Of a stretch of 64,000 nucleotides of DNA, positions 36,797-49,522 are shown piece after piece (the stretch's first letter is position 1; every line of letters begins with the position of its first letter). The stretch is from NCBI RefSeq assembly GCF_024679095.1, contig NW_026110573.1:186001-250000 (forward strand). Direction: 5' to 3'. Both the position numbers and the translations under genes were made by a program. Source of the DNA: Eriocheir sinensis. Lineage: Eukaryota > Arthropoda > Malacostraca > Decapoda > Varunidae. The notes beneath the pieces were generated by a model, which worked only from the letters and a program-made list of their open reading frames with translations, was not told the DNA's origin and searched no databases.

Positions 36797-36979
36797 AATT
36801 GAAAAAAAGGACAAAAGAATAGGACAAAAAGCTTACTAACTAATCCATCTTTGGGAGCGGGCCAGCCTACCCACGTGCACACCTACACCTAATTATAAGG
36901 GCGGAAAGAAAGGGCAACTACTGGCTGGTTATAAATATCTCTCAAAAAATATGTTGGCCCAATACTTTTTCCGATATTG

Positions 36980-37290
36980 GTTCTGTTGGAGGTGGTGGTG
37001 GTGGTAGTGTTTGTTCTGCCTCTATAATCACCACCACCATCACCACCACCACCTCTATCGTCAACACTACCTCAACCATCACCACCACTACCAGTACCAT
37101 TAATCACCACTACCGACTCCACCACTGCCGACATATCACTACCACGAGCTTCACTACCATCACCATAACTTAATCACCACTACGGTCACCATCACCATTA
37201 TCAACACCATATTGCTATTACTACTAAAACCATTACTACTACTATTACTGCTACTACTACTACTACTACTACTACTTTACTACTCCTAAT
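36980..37290 (+). repeat. CAC/ACC and CTA trinucleotide-rich tract
   Basis: Imperfect (CAC)n, (ACC)n and (CTA)n runs. The (CTA)n is clearest near 37249-37275. No gene seen. Confidence 0.7.
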
Positions 37291-37363
37291 AATAATTCTA
37301 ATACTAATAATAACTCGGAAAAAGTCATTAATTACGCCAATGTTTTCTTGCTGTATTTTTCAG

Positions 37364-37421
37364 GAGCCGCCTCGCCGAGTTTGGCCGCGCCGAACGAGCC
37401 ATAAAAATCCATCCAGCGCCG
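37364..37421 (+). other. Candidate 58-bp exon with consensus splice sites
   Basis: The segment is preceded by a pyrimidine-rich tract ending TATTTTTCAG (37354-37363) and followed by GTGAGTTTTT (37422 on), both close to animal splice consensus. Its GC content is well above the AT-rich flanks. Two frames are open through it: one reads EPPRRVWPRRTSHKNP, the other SRLAEFGRAERAIKIHPAP; the third has a stop. No family is recognised and no partner exon is identified, so it could also be a 5' UTR exon or chance. Confidence 0.4.
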
Positions 37422-37429
37422 GTGAGTTT

Positions 37430-38100
37430 TTGTTTCGACTGTGTTTTGCATTAGTTTTTTTTTGTTCTATTGATGTGCCGAATTGTACCGAATTAGTTTA
37501 GGAGCGAGATAACTTTGTGCGTGTGTGTGCGTATGTGTGTGATTCGAAATGTTCACGGGTAATACACACACACACACACACACGACAATCACATTCACAC
37601 TCACTCTCCCCATACCTCTCTTCATCATTCATTAGCCTCATAACATAGCCACACCTTGTAGTCAGTCACCACTCCACTCATCTCCATTCCAGTCATCACC
37701 CATCACCACTAACACCGCTACGTAACATCACCACCACTAACACCACCACCAGTCCTCGTCATCACCACCTCCTTCACGCTGTAACCTCACCTCACCTTTC
37801 ACCCCCTCCTCTTTACCTGTTCGCGCGCACCTGTTGACAATACGCCGCCTGATTTACATTCAAGCCAGGTCCGTCCACAAAATAGGAGCACGATTTTTTT
37901 TACCTTTTTCTTTTTCCTGCATGGAGTTTTTTTTCTCTTTTTTGTTCTTCTTGTTTTCTTGTATTTGTTGTTGTTGTTCTTCTTCTTTATTATTGTACTC
38001 GTTTTCTGGCTTTTATTTCACTATTGATTTTTTTTATTCTATTTTTTAAACTCATTGATTTTGTCTTTTCCTTTCGCCCTTTTTCCTTATTTCTTCTTGT
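37430..38100. other. Mixed low-complexity spacer
   Basis: Holds short (CA)n near 37563-37582, CAC/CACC-rich sequence at about 37650-37800 and a T-rich run to 38100. No gene seen. Confidence 0.55.
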
Positions 38101-38139
38101 TTTTTTACTTCTTTACTTGTTTTTTTCTCGGTGGTGACG

Positions 38140-38591
38140 TCATAGGGAAAGGGTGATGATGATGATGATGATGATGATGACGAGGAAGGAAGGAATGGAG
38201 GGGTATGAAAGGAAGGGGAAGGAAAGGGATAGGAAGGAAAGGGGAAGGTAGGAGAGGTAGGTAGATATGTAAGGAGGATGGGAAGGGAAGGAAAGGGAAA
38301 GGAGGAAGAGAAGGGAAGGGGAGAGAAGGGAAGGAGGAGGAGGATAGGGAGGAGGTTGATAGGTAGGCAAGGGGAGGGAAGGGTAGGTAGGAAGAGATGA
38401 TGATGATGAAGATGAGGAAGAGGAAGAGAAAGTGAAAGAAAAAAAGAGAAGAAACAGAATGAGAAGAGAGAAGAAAAAGAAAGAGGATAAGAAAAGAGAA
38501 GGAGAAAGAGAGGAGGAGCAGGAAGAGGAGGAGGAGGAGGAGGAGGAGGAGGAGGAGGAAGAACATTATTAAATAAACAAATAGAAGGAAA

Positions 38592-38630
<39 letters not shown>
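38140..38630 (+). repeat. GAT/GGA/GA low-complexity purine tract
   Basis: (GAT)n at about 38154-38179, GGAAGG-rich sequence, (GGA)n at about 38524-38559 and (GA)n at about 38599-38628. Confidence 0.85.
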
Positions 38631-38728
38631 AGGTGATCTTAGACAGCAACAACTTTTGCAAAATAATGTTTCAAAATTTTTTAGGCCAAACATTTAACGT
38701 TTTATGTCGTTTTTTAGCCTAGTGCAAT

Positions 38729-39060
<332 letters not shown>

Positions 39061-40200
39061 ATTAGTCAGTCTATTTTTTTCTATCTTTTTGTGTGTTTGT
39101 ATGTGTTTTTATGCATTTTGTCCTTGTGTCTGTTTTTCTGCGTCTGTCTGTCTGTTAGTTTGTCTATTTGTTTATATTTCTGTTAGCGTCTTTGTATCAT
39201 TTTCTCTGTCTGTTTTTCTGTTAATCTGTCTGTTTGTTGGTCACTGCCTGTCTGTCTGTCTGTCTGTCTGTCTGTATGTGTGTCTGTATACAAGCATCCA
39301 TGAACACGTATTGCATTCACTCACCAACATTCATTCATGCATACATAAATATTCGTGTGTAATAACCTTCATGTGTTTATTGATTTATCTATCCATATCT
39401 ATCTATCAGTCTGCCTCTATCTGTTTATCAAGCTATCACTTTTTTATTGAGTTTATTGATAGATTAGCCTGTTAATTTTCGTGTATTTATCTATCTAGTT
39501 AGCTTTTATTAACCTTTATCCTTTTTATATTCGTTTATTTGACTCTATATACTTTTCCAATCACGTTTTTATCTACCTTCATTTATTTTTCATGCAGATC
39601 ATTTTTCATTCACTTAAGTTTTCATTCACCTCATTTTTTATTCATTTTTTTCTTTTTCCATTCATTCGTTTCATTTTTATTCAGTTTTTTTATTATTTTT
39701 CATTCATTTTCTCATTTTCATTAATTGTTTTTATTTTTAATGCACATCATTTCACATTTTTTTCATTTCATTCATTTTTTCATTTTTCATTCATTTTTCA
39801 CTCACTTTATTTTCATTTCTTTTTTATATTTTTCATTCATTTTTTTTCATTTTTCATTCAGTTTGTTTTTCAAATTTTTAATTTTCATCTAGTCCATTAT
39901 TCATTCACTACATTTTTTTTTTTTTTTCATACAGTTCACTTCGTTTTTCATTTTTCTTTTCTTTCTTTTTCATTTTTTTTCATTCATTTTTCATTTTTCA
40001 TTCAGTTCACGCCAGTAATCTACGTGTTCTCTTATCTGTTTACATTCATCTAGTTATCTATCTATCTGTGTAACCCTTATCAGCTTTTCTATTCATCTAT
40101 CCAACTATCTATCTACCTATACACTTCTTCAGTCACGTATCTATCTGCTCATTCTACTCTTTTATCATCATTCTAATTCATTCTCATTTTACTACTCATT
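39061..40200 (+). repeat. T-rich tract with TCTG/TCTA and TTCATTT motifs
   Basis: Diffuse CTGT/TCTA tetranucleotides give way to many TTTTTCATTCA repeats at about 39590-40010. No gene seen. Confidence 0.7.
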
Positions 40201-41390
40201 TTTACTATCCAAATCCCTCTATGTATCTTTTTCCTCTCCCTCTTCACTCTTTCTACTTCATATTCCACTATCCAAATCTCGTTATTTATTTTCTCTTCAT
40301 CCTCCTAGTTTATCTTCGTGCTGCCCAAATCTCTTTTTCTATCATTCTCTTAATTTTCTTCCTTTTTCTCTTACTCATTCTAACATCCAAATCTCTTATC
40401 TATCTTCTTCTTTACCTTTTTCCTTCTTTCTACTTTTCATCAACTATCTTACCTATCTCTTTCTCTACTAACTTTCTCTCTACTATTTTACCTTTCCAAT
40501 ACCTGGTTCTTCATCTACCTACATATCTACCTTTCCACCCAATCTTCACCTTTCTTAAACAAGGGAGGAGGAGGACGCGAATCACTTGTCATTTTACTAT
40601 CCAAATCTCTAATCTACCATTCATTTACCTTCTTCCTTACCTACCTACGTACCTACCTTTCCTTCCACTCACTTCTCTCCATCTTTCTTGAACGAGGAGG
40701 AGGAGGAGGAGGAGAAGGCAAAGGGTAGGAAGGTTCAGGCAGTAGAAATTTCCCTGGCCCAAAATAATCTTACCTCATTTTCCTATCCAAATCTCTTATC
40801 TATCTCTTATCTACGTATCTATTCACCTTCCTCCTCATCCACGCATCATACCATCTGGCTCTCCACCTTTCTCAAACAAGGAAGGAAGAGGAAGAGGAGG
40901 CAAGGAGGAGGAGGAGGTGGAGGCAAGGAGTAGGAAGGGACGGGTTAGTAGGAGGAATTTCTCACCCTCAACATAATCAGACTTCATTCTACATTCCAAA
41001 TCTCTTAACTGCCTCTCTCTTTACCCTCTTCCTCGCTTCCTCATCTACGCACCTACCTTTTCACCCAATCTTCTCCTAAATTAAGAAAGGAAGTAAGACG
41101 AAGAGGAGGAGGAGGAGAAGGCAAGGAGTAGGAAGGGACGGGTTAGTAGGAGGAATTTCTCACCCCCAACATAATCAGACCTCATTCTACATTCCAAATC
41201 TCTTATCTGCCTCTCTCTTTACCCTCTTCCCCGCTTCCTCATCTACGCACCTACCTTTCCACCCAATCATCTCCACCTTTCTTAAGCGAGGAAGGAAGAG
41301 GAAGAGGAGGAGGAGGAGGCAAAGGAGTAAAAAGGGAGGGGTTAGAGGAATTTCCCAGCGCCACATAATCACAGCTTGTCACTCGCCACC
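40201..41390 (+). repeat. about 200-bp tandem repeat with CCAAATCTCT and GGAGGA blocks
   Basis: TATCCAAATCTCTTA-type phrases recur from 40207; from about 40555 full units carry CTACCTTTCCACCCAATC, a purine block (GAGGAGGAGG) and GGGTTAGTAGGAGGAATTTC. TTCCAAATCTCTTA at 40994 and 41192 gives a period near 198. At least four copies. Confidence 0.8.
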
Positions 41391-41470
41391 TGTTATTGCA
41401 ATTACTTTCGTCCGGAGCCAAGAAACTCATTTAAACTTGAGGTGACGTGGCGCGACCCCTCCTGGCCTGG

Positions 41471-41753
41471 CTTCTTCACCGTGCCAGGAGTGAGGGAGAG
41501 GGAGGGGAGGGAGGAGTAGGGAGAGAGGGTGAGGGAGGGAGAGAGTGGGGAGGGAGGAGAGGAGAGAGAATGAAAGTAAAAAGAGAACAAAAGAGAATGA
41601 AAGAGAACAAGAGAGAACGAAAAAAAGAAAACGAAAAAGGAAGATTGAAAAAGAAAACTGAAAAAAGAAAACTGAAAAAAGAAAACTGAAAGGAACGAGA
41701 AAAGAACGAAAAAGAGAACGATAAAAAGAGAACGAGAAAAAAGAACGAAAATA

Positions 41754-41784
<31 letters not shown>

Positions 41785-41835
41785 CACCTGGTTACATAAT
41801 GGAGAGGTAGAGATAGTAAGGGAGATAGGTTTGGT

Positions 41836-41880
<45 letters not shown>
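41471..41880 (+). repeat. Purine-rich tract with (GA)n and (CT)n
   Basis: GAGGGAGG and GAAAAAGAAAAC repeats, (GA)n at about 41760-41785, then (CT)n at 41840-41878. Confidence 0.85.
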
Positions 41881-41899
41881 CCTAGTTTCTGATATCGTG

Positions 41900-41909
41900 G
41901 TAGTGGTAA

Positions 41910-41946
<37 letters not shown>

Positions 41947-42050
41947 TGTAGTAATAGTAGTAGTAGTAGTTGTAGTAATAGTAGTAGTAGTAGTAATAGT
42001 AGCAGTAGTCGTCGTCGTCGTAGTATTAGTAGTAGCAGTAGTAGTAGTAG
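41900..42050 (+). repeat. (GTA)n trinucleotide tract
   Basis: Imperfect GTA repeats with some (GTC)n near 42008-42020. It borders the short repeat that follows. Confidence 0.9.
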
Positions 42051-42320
42051 CGCCGGCAGGCTTTTTTCAAGGGTCTCTTGAACAGCCCGAGCCAGCTCGT
42101 GGCGCAAGCGAATTTTATTTATATTGGCTGCCGTGATGTGTGACTCTTGCCAGGCCCATGCTGCCCCCCGGTGCTCCTTCTGACCGAAGTCGCTGAAGTT
42201 AGTGTTGGCTGAAGACCAAGGCAGCATATGGGTAATCCTCAGACACTCGGGGAGGGCTTTCAAACTCAGCGTGGTTCGGTTAGACTCGAGGTCTACAGGT
42301 CTACCACGCTGTAGTAGAAG
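42051..42320 (-). mobile_element. Possible short interspersed repeat bordering the GTA tract
   Basis: Non-repetitive 270-base segment whose minus strand ends in ACCCTTGAAAAAAGCCTGCC directly before the trinucleotide run. It looks like a short retroelement with a simple-sequence tail. The phrase GGGCAGCATGGGCCTGGCAA (minus) seems familiar as a dispersed crustacean repeat, but this is from memory. No polymerase III boxes are clear. Confidence 0.3.
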
Positions 42321-42524
42321 TAAACAAAAACAATAGATCATTTAAGTGGTTTAAGGCCTCTCTGAATTCTAAGATGGTAGTGAATGTAACACCTGAAGGA
42401 CAATACAAGCATTAGCTACCTGAGTAGACAGGAATAAGGAGCATGGTAGACTCACCCACTATGACTCACCGAATCAACTCAGGAAGGGAACGAGGCCAAA
42501 GTGATGCCTCCTCCGCTAAAGATC

Positions 42525-42700
42525 GTGGGAGGAGGAGGAGGAGGAGGAGGAGGAAGAAGCGTTCTGTTGTCTCGTATGGAATGAGCGAAGGCTTAGTCAC
42601 GTAGGAGGCGTTGAAGGGAGGCGCACTATTGATGGGTCTTGAGGGCTTAACGAAGGAGGAGGAGGAGAGGAGGGGGAGGAGGAGGAGGAGGAGGAGATAA
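42525..42700 (+). repeat. (GGA)n tracts
   Basis: GGAGGAGGAGG runs at about 42528-42556 and 42655-42695 separated by 100 bases of mixed sequence. Confidence 0.9.
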
Positions 42701-42909
42701 GCTACCGTTTGAGTGCTCGGTAATGGGTACGTGTCCCTCCTCCTCTTCAATGAGTGTGTGAGTGAGTAAGAGTGAGTAAGTGAGAGAGAGAGAGAGGTGG
42801 GCGTTGCCAGATTCTGTTCCGTTTAAAGGTCAAAGAATTAAAGAGAGCAAAAATGTGTAGTCTGGTTTAAATTAGTGTGTTAGGACACGTGCTCTAAATG
42901 GCGGGGGTT

Positions 42910-43900
42910 AAATGTTTTTTCTTCCCGCCTTCCTTCACTCATCGCCACTTCTGACTCTCTTTCTTCCTTGCCGCCACTTCTTTTTCCTCCACGCCTCCTT
43001 CCTCCCTCTCTCCACTTCTTACTCCCTCTCTACTCTCCTCTCTTCTATTATTTCCTCTTTATTTCTTCTTTTCTTCCACTTCTTTTCCCTCCGCCTCCCT
43101 TCCCTAATCTCCACTTCTTACTCCCTCTCTCTACTCTTCTCTTTTCTTGTATTTCCTCTTTATTTCTTCCTTTCTTCCACTTCTTTTTTCCTTCCACGCC
43201 TCCCTTTCCTCATCTCCACTTCTTGCTTCCTCTCTCTACTCTTCTCTCTTCTTGTATTTCTCATTTATTTCTTCCTTTCTTCCACTTCTTTTTTTCTTCC
43301 ACGCCTCCATTCCCTCATCTCCACTTCTTACTCCCTCTCTTTACTCCACTTCTTTTTTCTACCACGCCTCCCTTCCCTCATCTCCCCTTCTTACTTCCTC
43401 TCTTCATTCTTCTCTCTTCTTGTATTTCTCTCTTATTTCTTCCTTTCTTCCACTTCTCTTTTTCTTCCACGCCTCCCTTCCCTCGTCTCCACTTCTTACT
43501 CCCTCTCTTTACTCTTCTCTCTTCTTTTCCTTTCCTCTACTTCTCTTTTCCTTCCACGCCTCCCTTCCCTTATCTCCTCTTCTCTTCCTTTATTTCCCGC
43601 TATTTCATCCTTTCTTCCACTTCTTCGTCCCTCTCTTTCCTTCTTCCACCTTTCTTTCTCCTATCCCACTTTCGTTCCCTTCCACTTCTAGCTCCATTCA
43701 TGTTATTTTTCTCGCCCCTTCCTGCTCATGCATCTTCAAATACGTTTTATCACCCTTTCTTCCTCTTCCCCGATTCCTCCTTTCCTTCTCTTTCTCTCCC
43801 TGTTCCTCCTATTCTTCCTTTTATCTCCCCCTACTCTCTCTTCTTCCTTTCTTATCTTTATACTTTGAGAACATGTGAAGAGATTTGTCTGTGGTGTATT
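42910..43900 (+). repeat. Degenerate about 105-bp CT-rich minisatellite
   Basis: CACGCCTCCCTTCCCTCATC recurs in variants near 42991, 43088, 43196, 43300, 43362, 43469 and 43556. Long L/P/S/F-rich frames (up to 314 residues) follow from composition, not coding. Confidence 0.8.
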
Positions 43901-43988
43901 ATAGAAAAGTAAATAACTCTTGAGTAGAAAGGTCATAACTCAGACTGTCCTAATTTGATGCCTAACACAATGGGTATGATATTCGTTA

Positions 43989-44121
<133 letters not shown>

Positions 44122-44518
44122 CCTTCTTTTTTCCTCTCCTTCTCCCCTTCCTTCTTTCTCTCTTCCCTTTTCTTTCTCTTTTTTCCTTTTCTCCTCCTTC
44201 CCTCTTGCTCTTTTTTTCTCTTTTTCCTTTCATTCTTGCCTTCTCTTTTTCCTTTCCTTCTCCCCTTCCTTCTTTCTCTCTTTTCTTTCTCTTTCTCCTC
44301 TTTCCTTTTCTCCTCCTTCCATCGTGTCCTTTTTTTCTCTTGTCTCTCTCCTTTCATTCTTGCCTTCTCTCTTTCTTTCCTTCTTGCTCTCCCTCCTTTT
44401 CCCTCCATTATTCTCCTTTCCTCCTTCCTTCTTTTTTCCTTCTTTCTTTCCTCCTACTCTTCCCTTTTACCCAATTACCCCAGAAAGACCAAATTATCAC
44501 ATCTGGAAACTTACCTGA

Positions 44519-44523
<5 letters not shown>

Positions 44524-44597
<74 letters not shown>
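44524..44597 (+). repeat. (GA)n microsatellite
   Basis: Perfect run, opposite strand polarity to the (TC)n 400 bases upstream; together they could pair as a large hairpin. Confidence 0.97.
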
Positions 44598-44599
<2 letters not shown>

Positions 44600-44600
<1 letters not shown>

Positions 44601-45010
44601 ATCTGATTTATTATTTATTTTTTACTTTTTCCTTCCAATTTCTGTCTGTTTCTTCTTGTCCTCATTTATTGTGTTTTTTCTAGTTTTTCTTCAGTTCTCT
44701 TTTCCCTTCCTCCTCTTCCTTTCTTTCCCTCTTCTCCTCTCTCTTCTATCTCTCTTCACTCATCGTTCCTTCCTTCCTTCCTGCCTTCCTTCCTTCCTTC
44801 CTCCCTTTCTTTCTTCCTTCCTTCCTTCCTTTCTTCCTTCCTTCCTTCCTTCCATCCTTCCTTCCTTGTTCTTCTGTTCTTCTCCTCTCTTTCGTTTCCT
44901 TTCCTTTCCCTTTTCCTCTTTTATTTCGTGTCCTCTCCTTTCCTATCCTTTCTTCCCTTTCCTTTTCTTGCCTCTTTCTGGTTTTCTTTTCTTTCCTGTT
45001 TGTTCTTTTC
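44600..45010 (+). repeat. CT-rich tract with (TTCC)n
   Basis: CCTTCCTTCC repeats at about 44766-44867 inside T/C-rich sequence. No gene seen. Confidence 0.85.
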
Positions 45011-45900
45011 TCCTTATTCAGTTCGGTGCTCTTCTAAGCCTCCTCAGCCCCTGGTAATATAGGAAGGTGTTTAATAGATGACCCACAGGTAATGGGAAGT
45101 CAGGTATATATCCAATTAAAGCGTGTAGAGAGTGTGAGCTGAGGCTATAAGTGCGCCTGGCCCCGGTGCACATCTCCGTCTCCTCAGCCCTTGGTAATAG
45201 AGGAAGGTGTTTAAATGATGATCCACAGGTAATGGGAACTCAGGTACATGTCCAATTAAGGTGTTAAGAGGGTGTGGACCTACTCTACAGATGCGCGTGG
45301 CCTCAGTGCTCATCTCCGTCACGTCAGCCCTTGGTAATATAGGAAGGTGTTAACAGATGATTCACAGGTAATGGGAACTCAAGTAGATGTCAAATTAAGG
45401 TGATAAGAGGGTGTGGGTAGAGGCTATAAGTGCGCGTTGCCTCGGTGCTCATATCCGCCTCCTCAGCCCTTGGTAACATAGGAAAGTGTTTAATAGATGA
45501 TCCACAGGTAATGGGAACTCAGGTAGATGTCTAATTAAGGTGTCTAGAGGGTGTGGACCTCCTCTATAGATGCGCGTGACCTCATTGCTCATCTCCGTCA
45601 CGTCAGCCCTTGGTAATATAGGAAGGTGTTAACAGATGATCCACAGGTAATGAGAACTCAGGTAGATGTGTAATTAGGGTGTAAAGAGGGTGTGGGCTGA
45701 GGCTATAAGTGCGCGTTGCCTCGGTGCTCATTTCCGTCTCCTTAGTCCTTGGAAATATAGGAAGGTGTTTAATAGATGATCCTCAGGTAATGGGAACTCA
45801 GGTAGATGTGTAATTAGGGTGTAAAGAGGGTGTGGGCTGAGGCTATAAGTGCACGTGGCCTCAGTGCTCAACTCCCGTAACATAGACAGGTGTTCCAATA
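45011..45900 (+). repeat. 140-bp tandem repeat, about 6 copies
   Basis: AGCCCTTGGTAATATAGGAA recurs at 45046, 45186, 45326, 45465, 45605 and 45744 (period 139-140). Each unit holds CACAGGTAATGGGAACTCAG and GGCTATAAGTGCGCGTGGCC. Copies are well conserved, so the array is recent. Confidence 0.93.
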
Positions 45901-46009
45901 GGTAATAGAAACTCAGGTGGATGCATTTTCTCTTTTATAGGACAAAGTTCATATACTTTATATAAATGAAAATGATTGCTCAGACCATCACCACAACACC
46001 CACCACCCT

Positions 46010-46560
46010 CACTACCTCCTCCTCCTCCTCCTCCTCCCCCTCCTAACCTCCTCCTCCTCCTCCCCCCTCCTCCTCCGCCTCCTCCTCCTCACCATTACTA
46101 TCAGGCCTAGAGGTGTGTGGTGTGAGGAAAGGGTACGTAAGGAAGGAGGGGAGAAAGAGAACTGAAGGGAGGGAAGGAAGAAAAGGAAAGGGGAGGTATT
46201 TAAGTAGGTAAGAAGGAAGGAAGGTGAAGGATGGGGAGGGAAGGGGAGGGGAGGGGAGGGAGGTAGGTTGATTGGAAGGGAGAAGGGAAGGGAAAGGAAG
46301 GAAAGGGAGGAGGAGCAGAGGGAGTTATTTATGTGAGAAGATATGAAGGGAGGAAACCAAGGGAAGGAACGGCGAGGCGAGTTAGGTAGTTAGGTTGGTA
46401 GGAAGGGAGGAGGGGAAGAGAGGGTTGGAAAGGGAAGGATGAGGAAGGTGTTTTTTGTATTTATTTTTGTTTTTTGTTTGGAGGGAAGGGAAGGGAGAAG
46501 AAGGAGGAGGAGGAAGGAGGCAGGGAGGAGGAAATGGTTGGAGGATTAAGGGATAGTGTA
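46010..46560 (+). repeat. (CCT)n followed by GGGAGG/GGAAGG purine tract
   Basis: (CCT)n at about 46014-46090, then purine-rich sequence to 46535. Low complexity only. Confidence 0.85.
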
Positions 46561-46562
46561 CC

Positions 46563-47277
<715 letters not shown>

Positions 47278-47284
47278 CCTCAGA

Positions 47285-47530
47285 TGACGCAAGCCTTGTG
47301 GAGGAGGGAAGTCAGGGAGGAGGTAGAGATAGGGAAGGGAGGGAAGGGTGGAGGGAGGGAGGGGAAGGTAGGGAGGAGGTAGAGAGATAGGGAAGGGAGG
47401 GACGGAGGGAGGGTAGGGAGGGAAGATAGGGAGGAGGTAGAGATAGGAAGGTGGGAATTGTGGAGGGAGGGAGGGGGAAGGAGAGAAGGGAGGAGGTAAA
47501 ATCTGTGTTGGGAGAGATAAAGAGAGAGAG
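47285..47530 (+). repeat. about 30-60-bp purine minisatellite
   Basis: GGGAGGAGGTAGAGATAGGG units with GGAGGGAGG spacers, closing in (GA)n. It abuts the 3' tail of the CR1-like element. Confidence 0.88.
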
Positions 47531-47689
47531 AGAGAGACATAAGAACATAAGAACGCAGGAGTCTGCAAGAGGCCGGTAGGCCTGTACATGGCAGCTCCTT
47601 TGACCCTAAGCTCCCGTGTATCTAACCCCACCTAATATCGCTGTCCATGAATTTATCTAGTCTATTTTTGAATGTGACAATTGTATTGG

Positions 47690-48523
47690 CACTCACCACA
47701 TGACTGCTAAGCCTATTCCACTCATCCACCACCCTATTAGTAAACCAATTTTGCCTATGTCCCTGTTGAATCTGAATTTATCCAGTTTAAACCCGTTACT
47801 TCGTGTCCTACCCGGTTCTCTTACCAACAAAACCTTATGAATGTCTCCCTTATTAAAGCCCTTCATCCATTTATAAACCTCGATCATGTCTCCACGCACC
47901 CTTCGCCTTTCTAGAGAATGCAAGTTTAACTGTTTGAGTCTTTCCTCGTATGGCAAGTTTCTCAACCCCTGAATCATCTTAGTCATCCTCCTCTGCACCG
48001 ATTCTAACATTTTGATATCCATTCTATAGTAGGGTGACCAGAACTGAACCGCATAGTCAAGATGAGGTCTAACTAATGCTAAATATAGTTTGAGGAAGAC
48101 TTCAGGGCTTCTGTTGCTTACGCTCCTTGAAATAAATCCCAGTACCCTATTAGCTCGAGTTCTAGCTTGAATGCATTGTGCCCTTGGACGGAGATCAGAG
48201 CTCACTAAGACACCTAAATCCCTCTCGCACCCAGACCTACTTATGAGAGTGTCATTTAAGCAATAGTTATGTGAGGGGTTGTTCCTACCTACACTCAGAA
48301 TACTGCACTTCCCTACATTGAACTCCATCTGCCATTTATCCGCCCAGTCATATAATCTGTTGAGTTCACCTTGGAGAATACTAGCGTCCTGATCCGACTC
48401 AATTACTCTACCGATCTTGGTATCATCTGCAAATTTACTAACATCACTACTAATTCCTGTGTCTAAGTCATTGATATAAATAATAAACAAAAGTGGACCT
48501 AATACCGAACCTTCGTAACACAT
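47690..48523 (-). pseudogene. CR1-like ORF2 part 3: RT palm to thumb and C-terminus
   Basis: Starts within motif B (GSVLGPLLFIIYINDL). Motif C, FADDTK, lies at 48422-48433 and holds the catalytic aspartates. Then come KCSILSVG, LGVLVSSDLRP, YLALVRPHLDYAVQFWSP and RRRVRGDMIEVYKWMKGFN, all typical of CR1/L2-type C-termini. A further frame change near 47760-47770 precedes what should be FxNRVVxxWN-like sequence. The apparent ATG at 48521-48523 is an accident of the deletion. Confidence 0.88.
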
Positions 48524-49512
48524 CCCCAGTCAGATCTTTTACCATTGATTTGCACTCTTTGCTTCCTATTGCTAAGCCACGCCTTGACCCAGTTCAAAAC
48601 TTTACCCTCTACTCCGTGAGCCTGTAATTTAAGCAACAGTCGTTGGTGAGGAACTTTGTCAAACGCTTTACTAAAATCAAGATAGATTACATCATAATTT
48701 TCATCTCTGTCAACCGCCTCAAATACTTTATTGTAGAAGGACAAGAGATTGGTGAGGCATGACCTACCTTTTGTGAACCCATGCTGCGAGTCGTGAATTA
48801 AGCTATGTTTCTCTAAATGCTCCCGAATGTTCCTGGCTATTATGGACTCCAGCATCTTCCCTATAACCGATGTTAAGCTAATTGGGCGATAGTTTGAAGC
48901 AACTGACCTGTCCCCCTTTTTAAAAATCGGCGTCACATTAGCTACTTTCCATAGGCTCGGCACATAGCCAGTATTAACCGCCATCTTAAAGATGTCGGTT
49001 AGTGGGTCACTGATTATATCACCTAGCTCCTTTAATACCCTCGGAAATATCCCGTCAGGACCTGGCGACTTGTTCTTCTTAAGCTTATCTATCTCATCCT
49101 GAACTACTTGCCTGGTAATGATTATATCCCTCAATTTATCGCCATCCCCGCCCTCGTACACCTGAACTCTTTCCGGTATAGTCGTTCGATCCTCCTGTGT
49201 GAATACTGAAAGGAAGTAGTCGTTCAACAATGTGCTCATATTTTCGTAATTTTCTACTAGCTCCCCTGTGTTTGATTTCAGCGGTCCAATTTTCTCCCGT
49301 GTTTTTGTTCTATACATCTGAAAGAAGCCCTTAGGATTACTTTTCGCCTCATTTGCTACTTTGATCTCATAGTTCTTTTTTGCTATCCTGGTGTTTTTCT
49401 TAACTAATCTAGATAGTTCGACGTACCGGCCCCTGAGATATGTTTCCCCATTCTTTATTTTCTGATAAATTCCCTTCTTTAACCCAATCTCGTGTTTTAG
49501 TCCACGAGTCAT
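48499..49512 (-). pseudogene. CR1-like ORF2 part 2: reverse transcriptase fingers and palm
   Basis: Reverse transcriptase copying element RNA at the nicked target. Motifs in order: SPGPDGI, WKVANVTPIFKKGDR, NYRPISLTSV (RT motifs 1-2), QHGFTKGRSCLTNLL, YLDFSKAFDKVPHQ (motif A with catalytic D) and WLSNRKQRVQING. It ends near 48510, where about 14 bases encoding SGVPQ are deleted before GSVLGPLLF, breaking motif B and shifting the frame. Confidence 0.9.
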
Positions 49513-49522
49513 CCACTTAGGA

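Noticed and set aside
42912..43912. Leu/Phe/Ser/Pro-rich ORFs up to 314 residues
   Set aside because: CT-rich 105-bp minisatellite; overlapping frames are all open and no motif is present.
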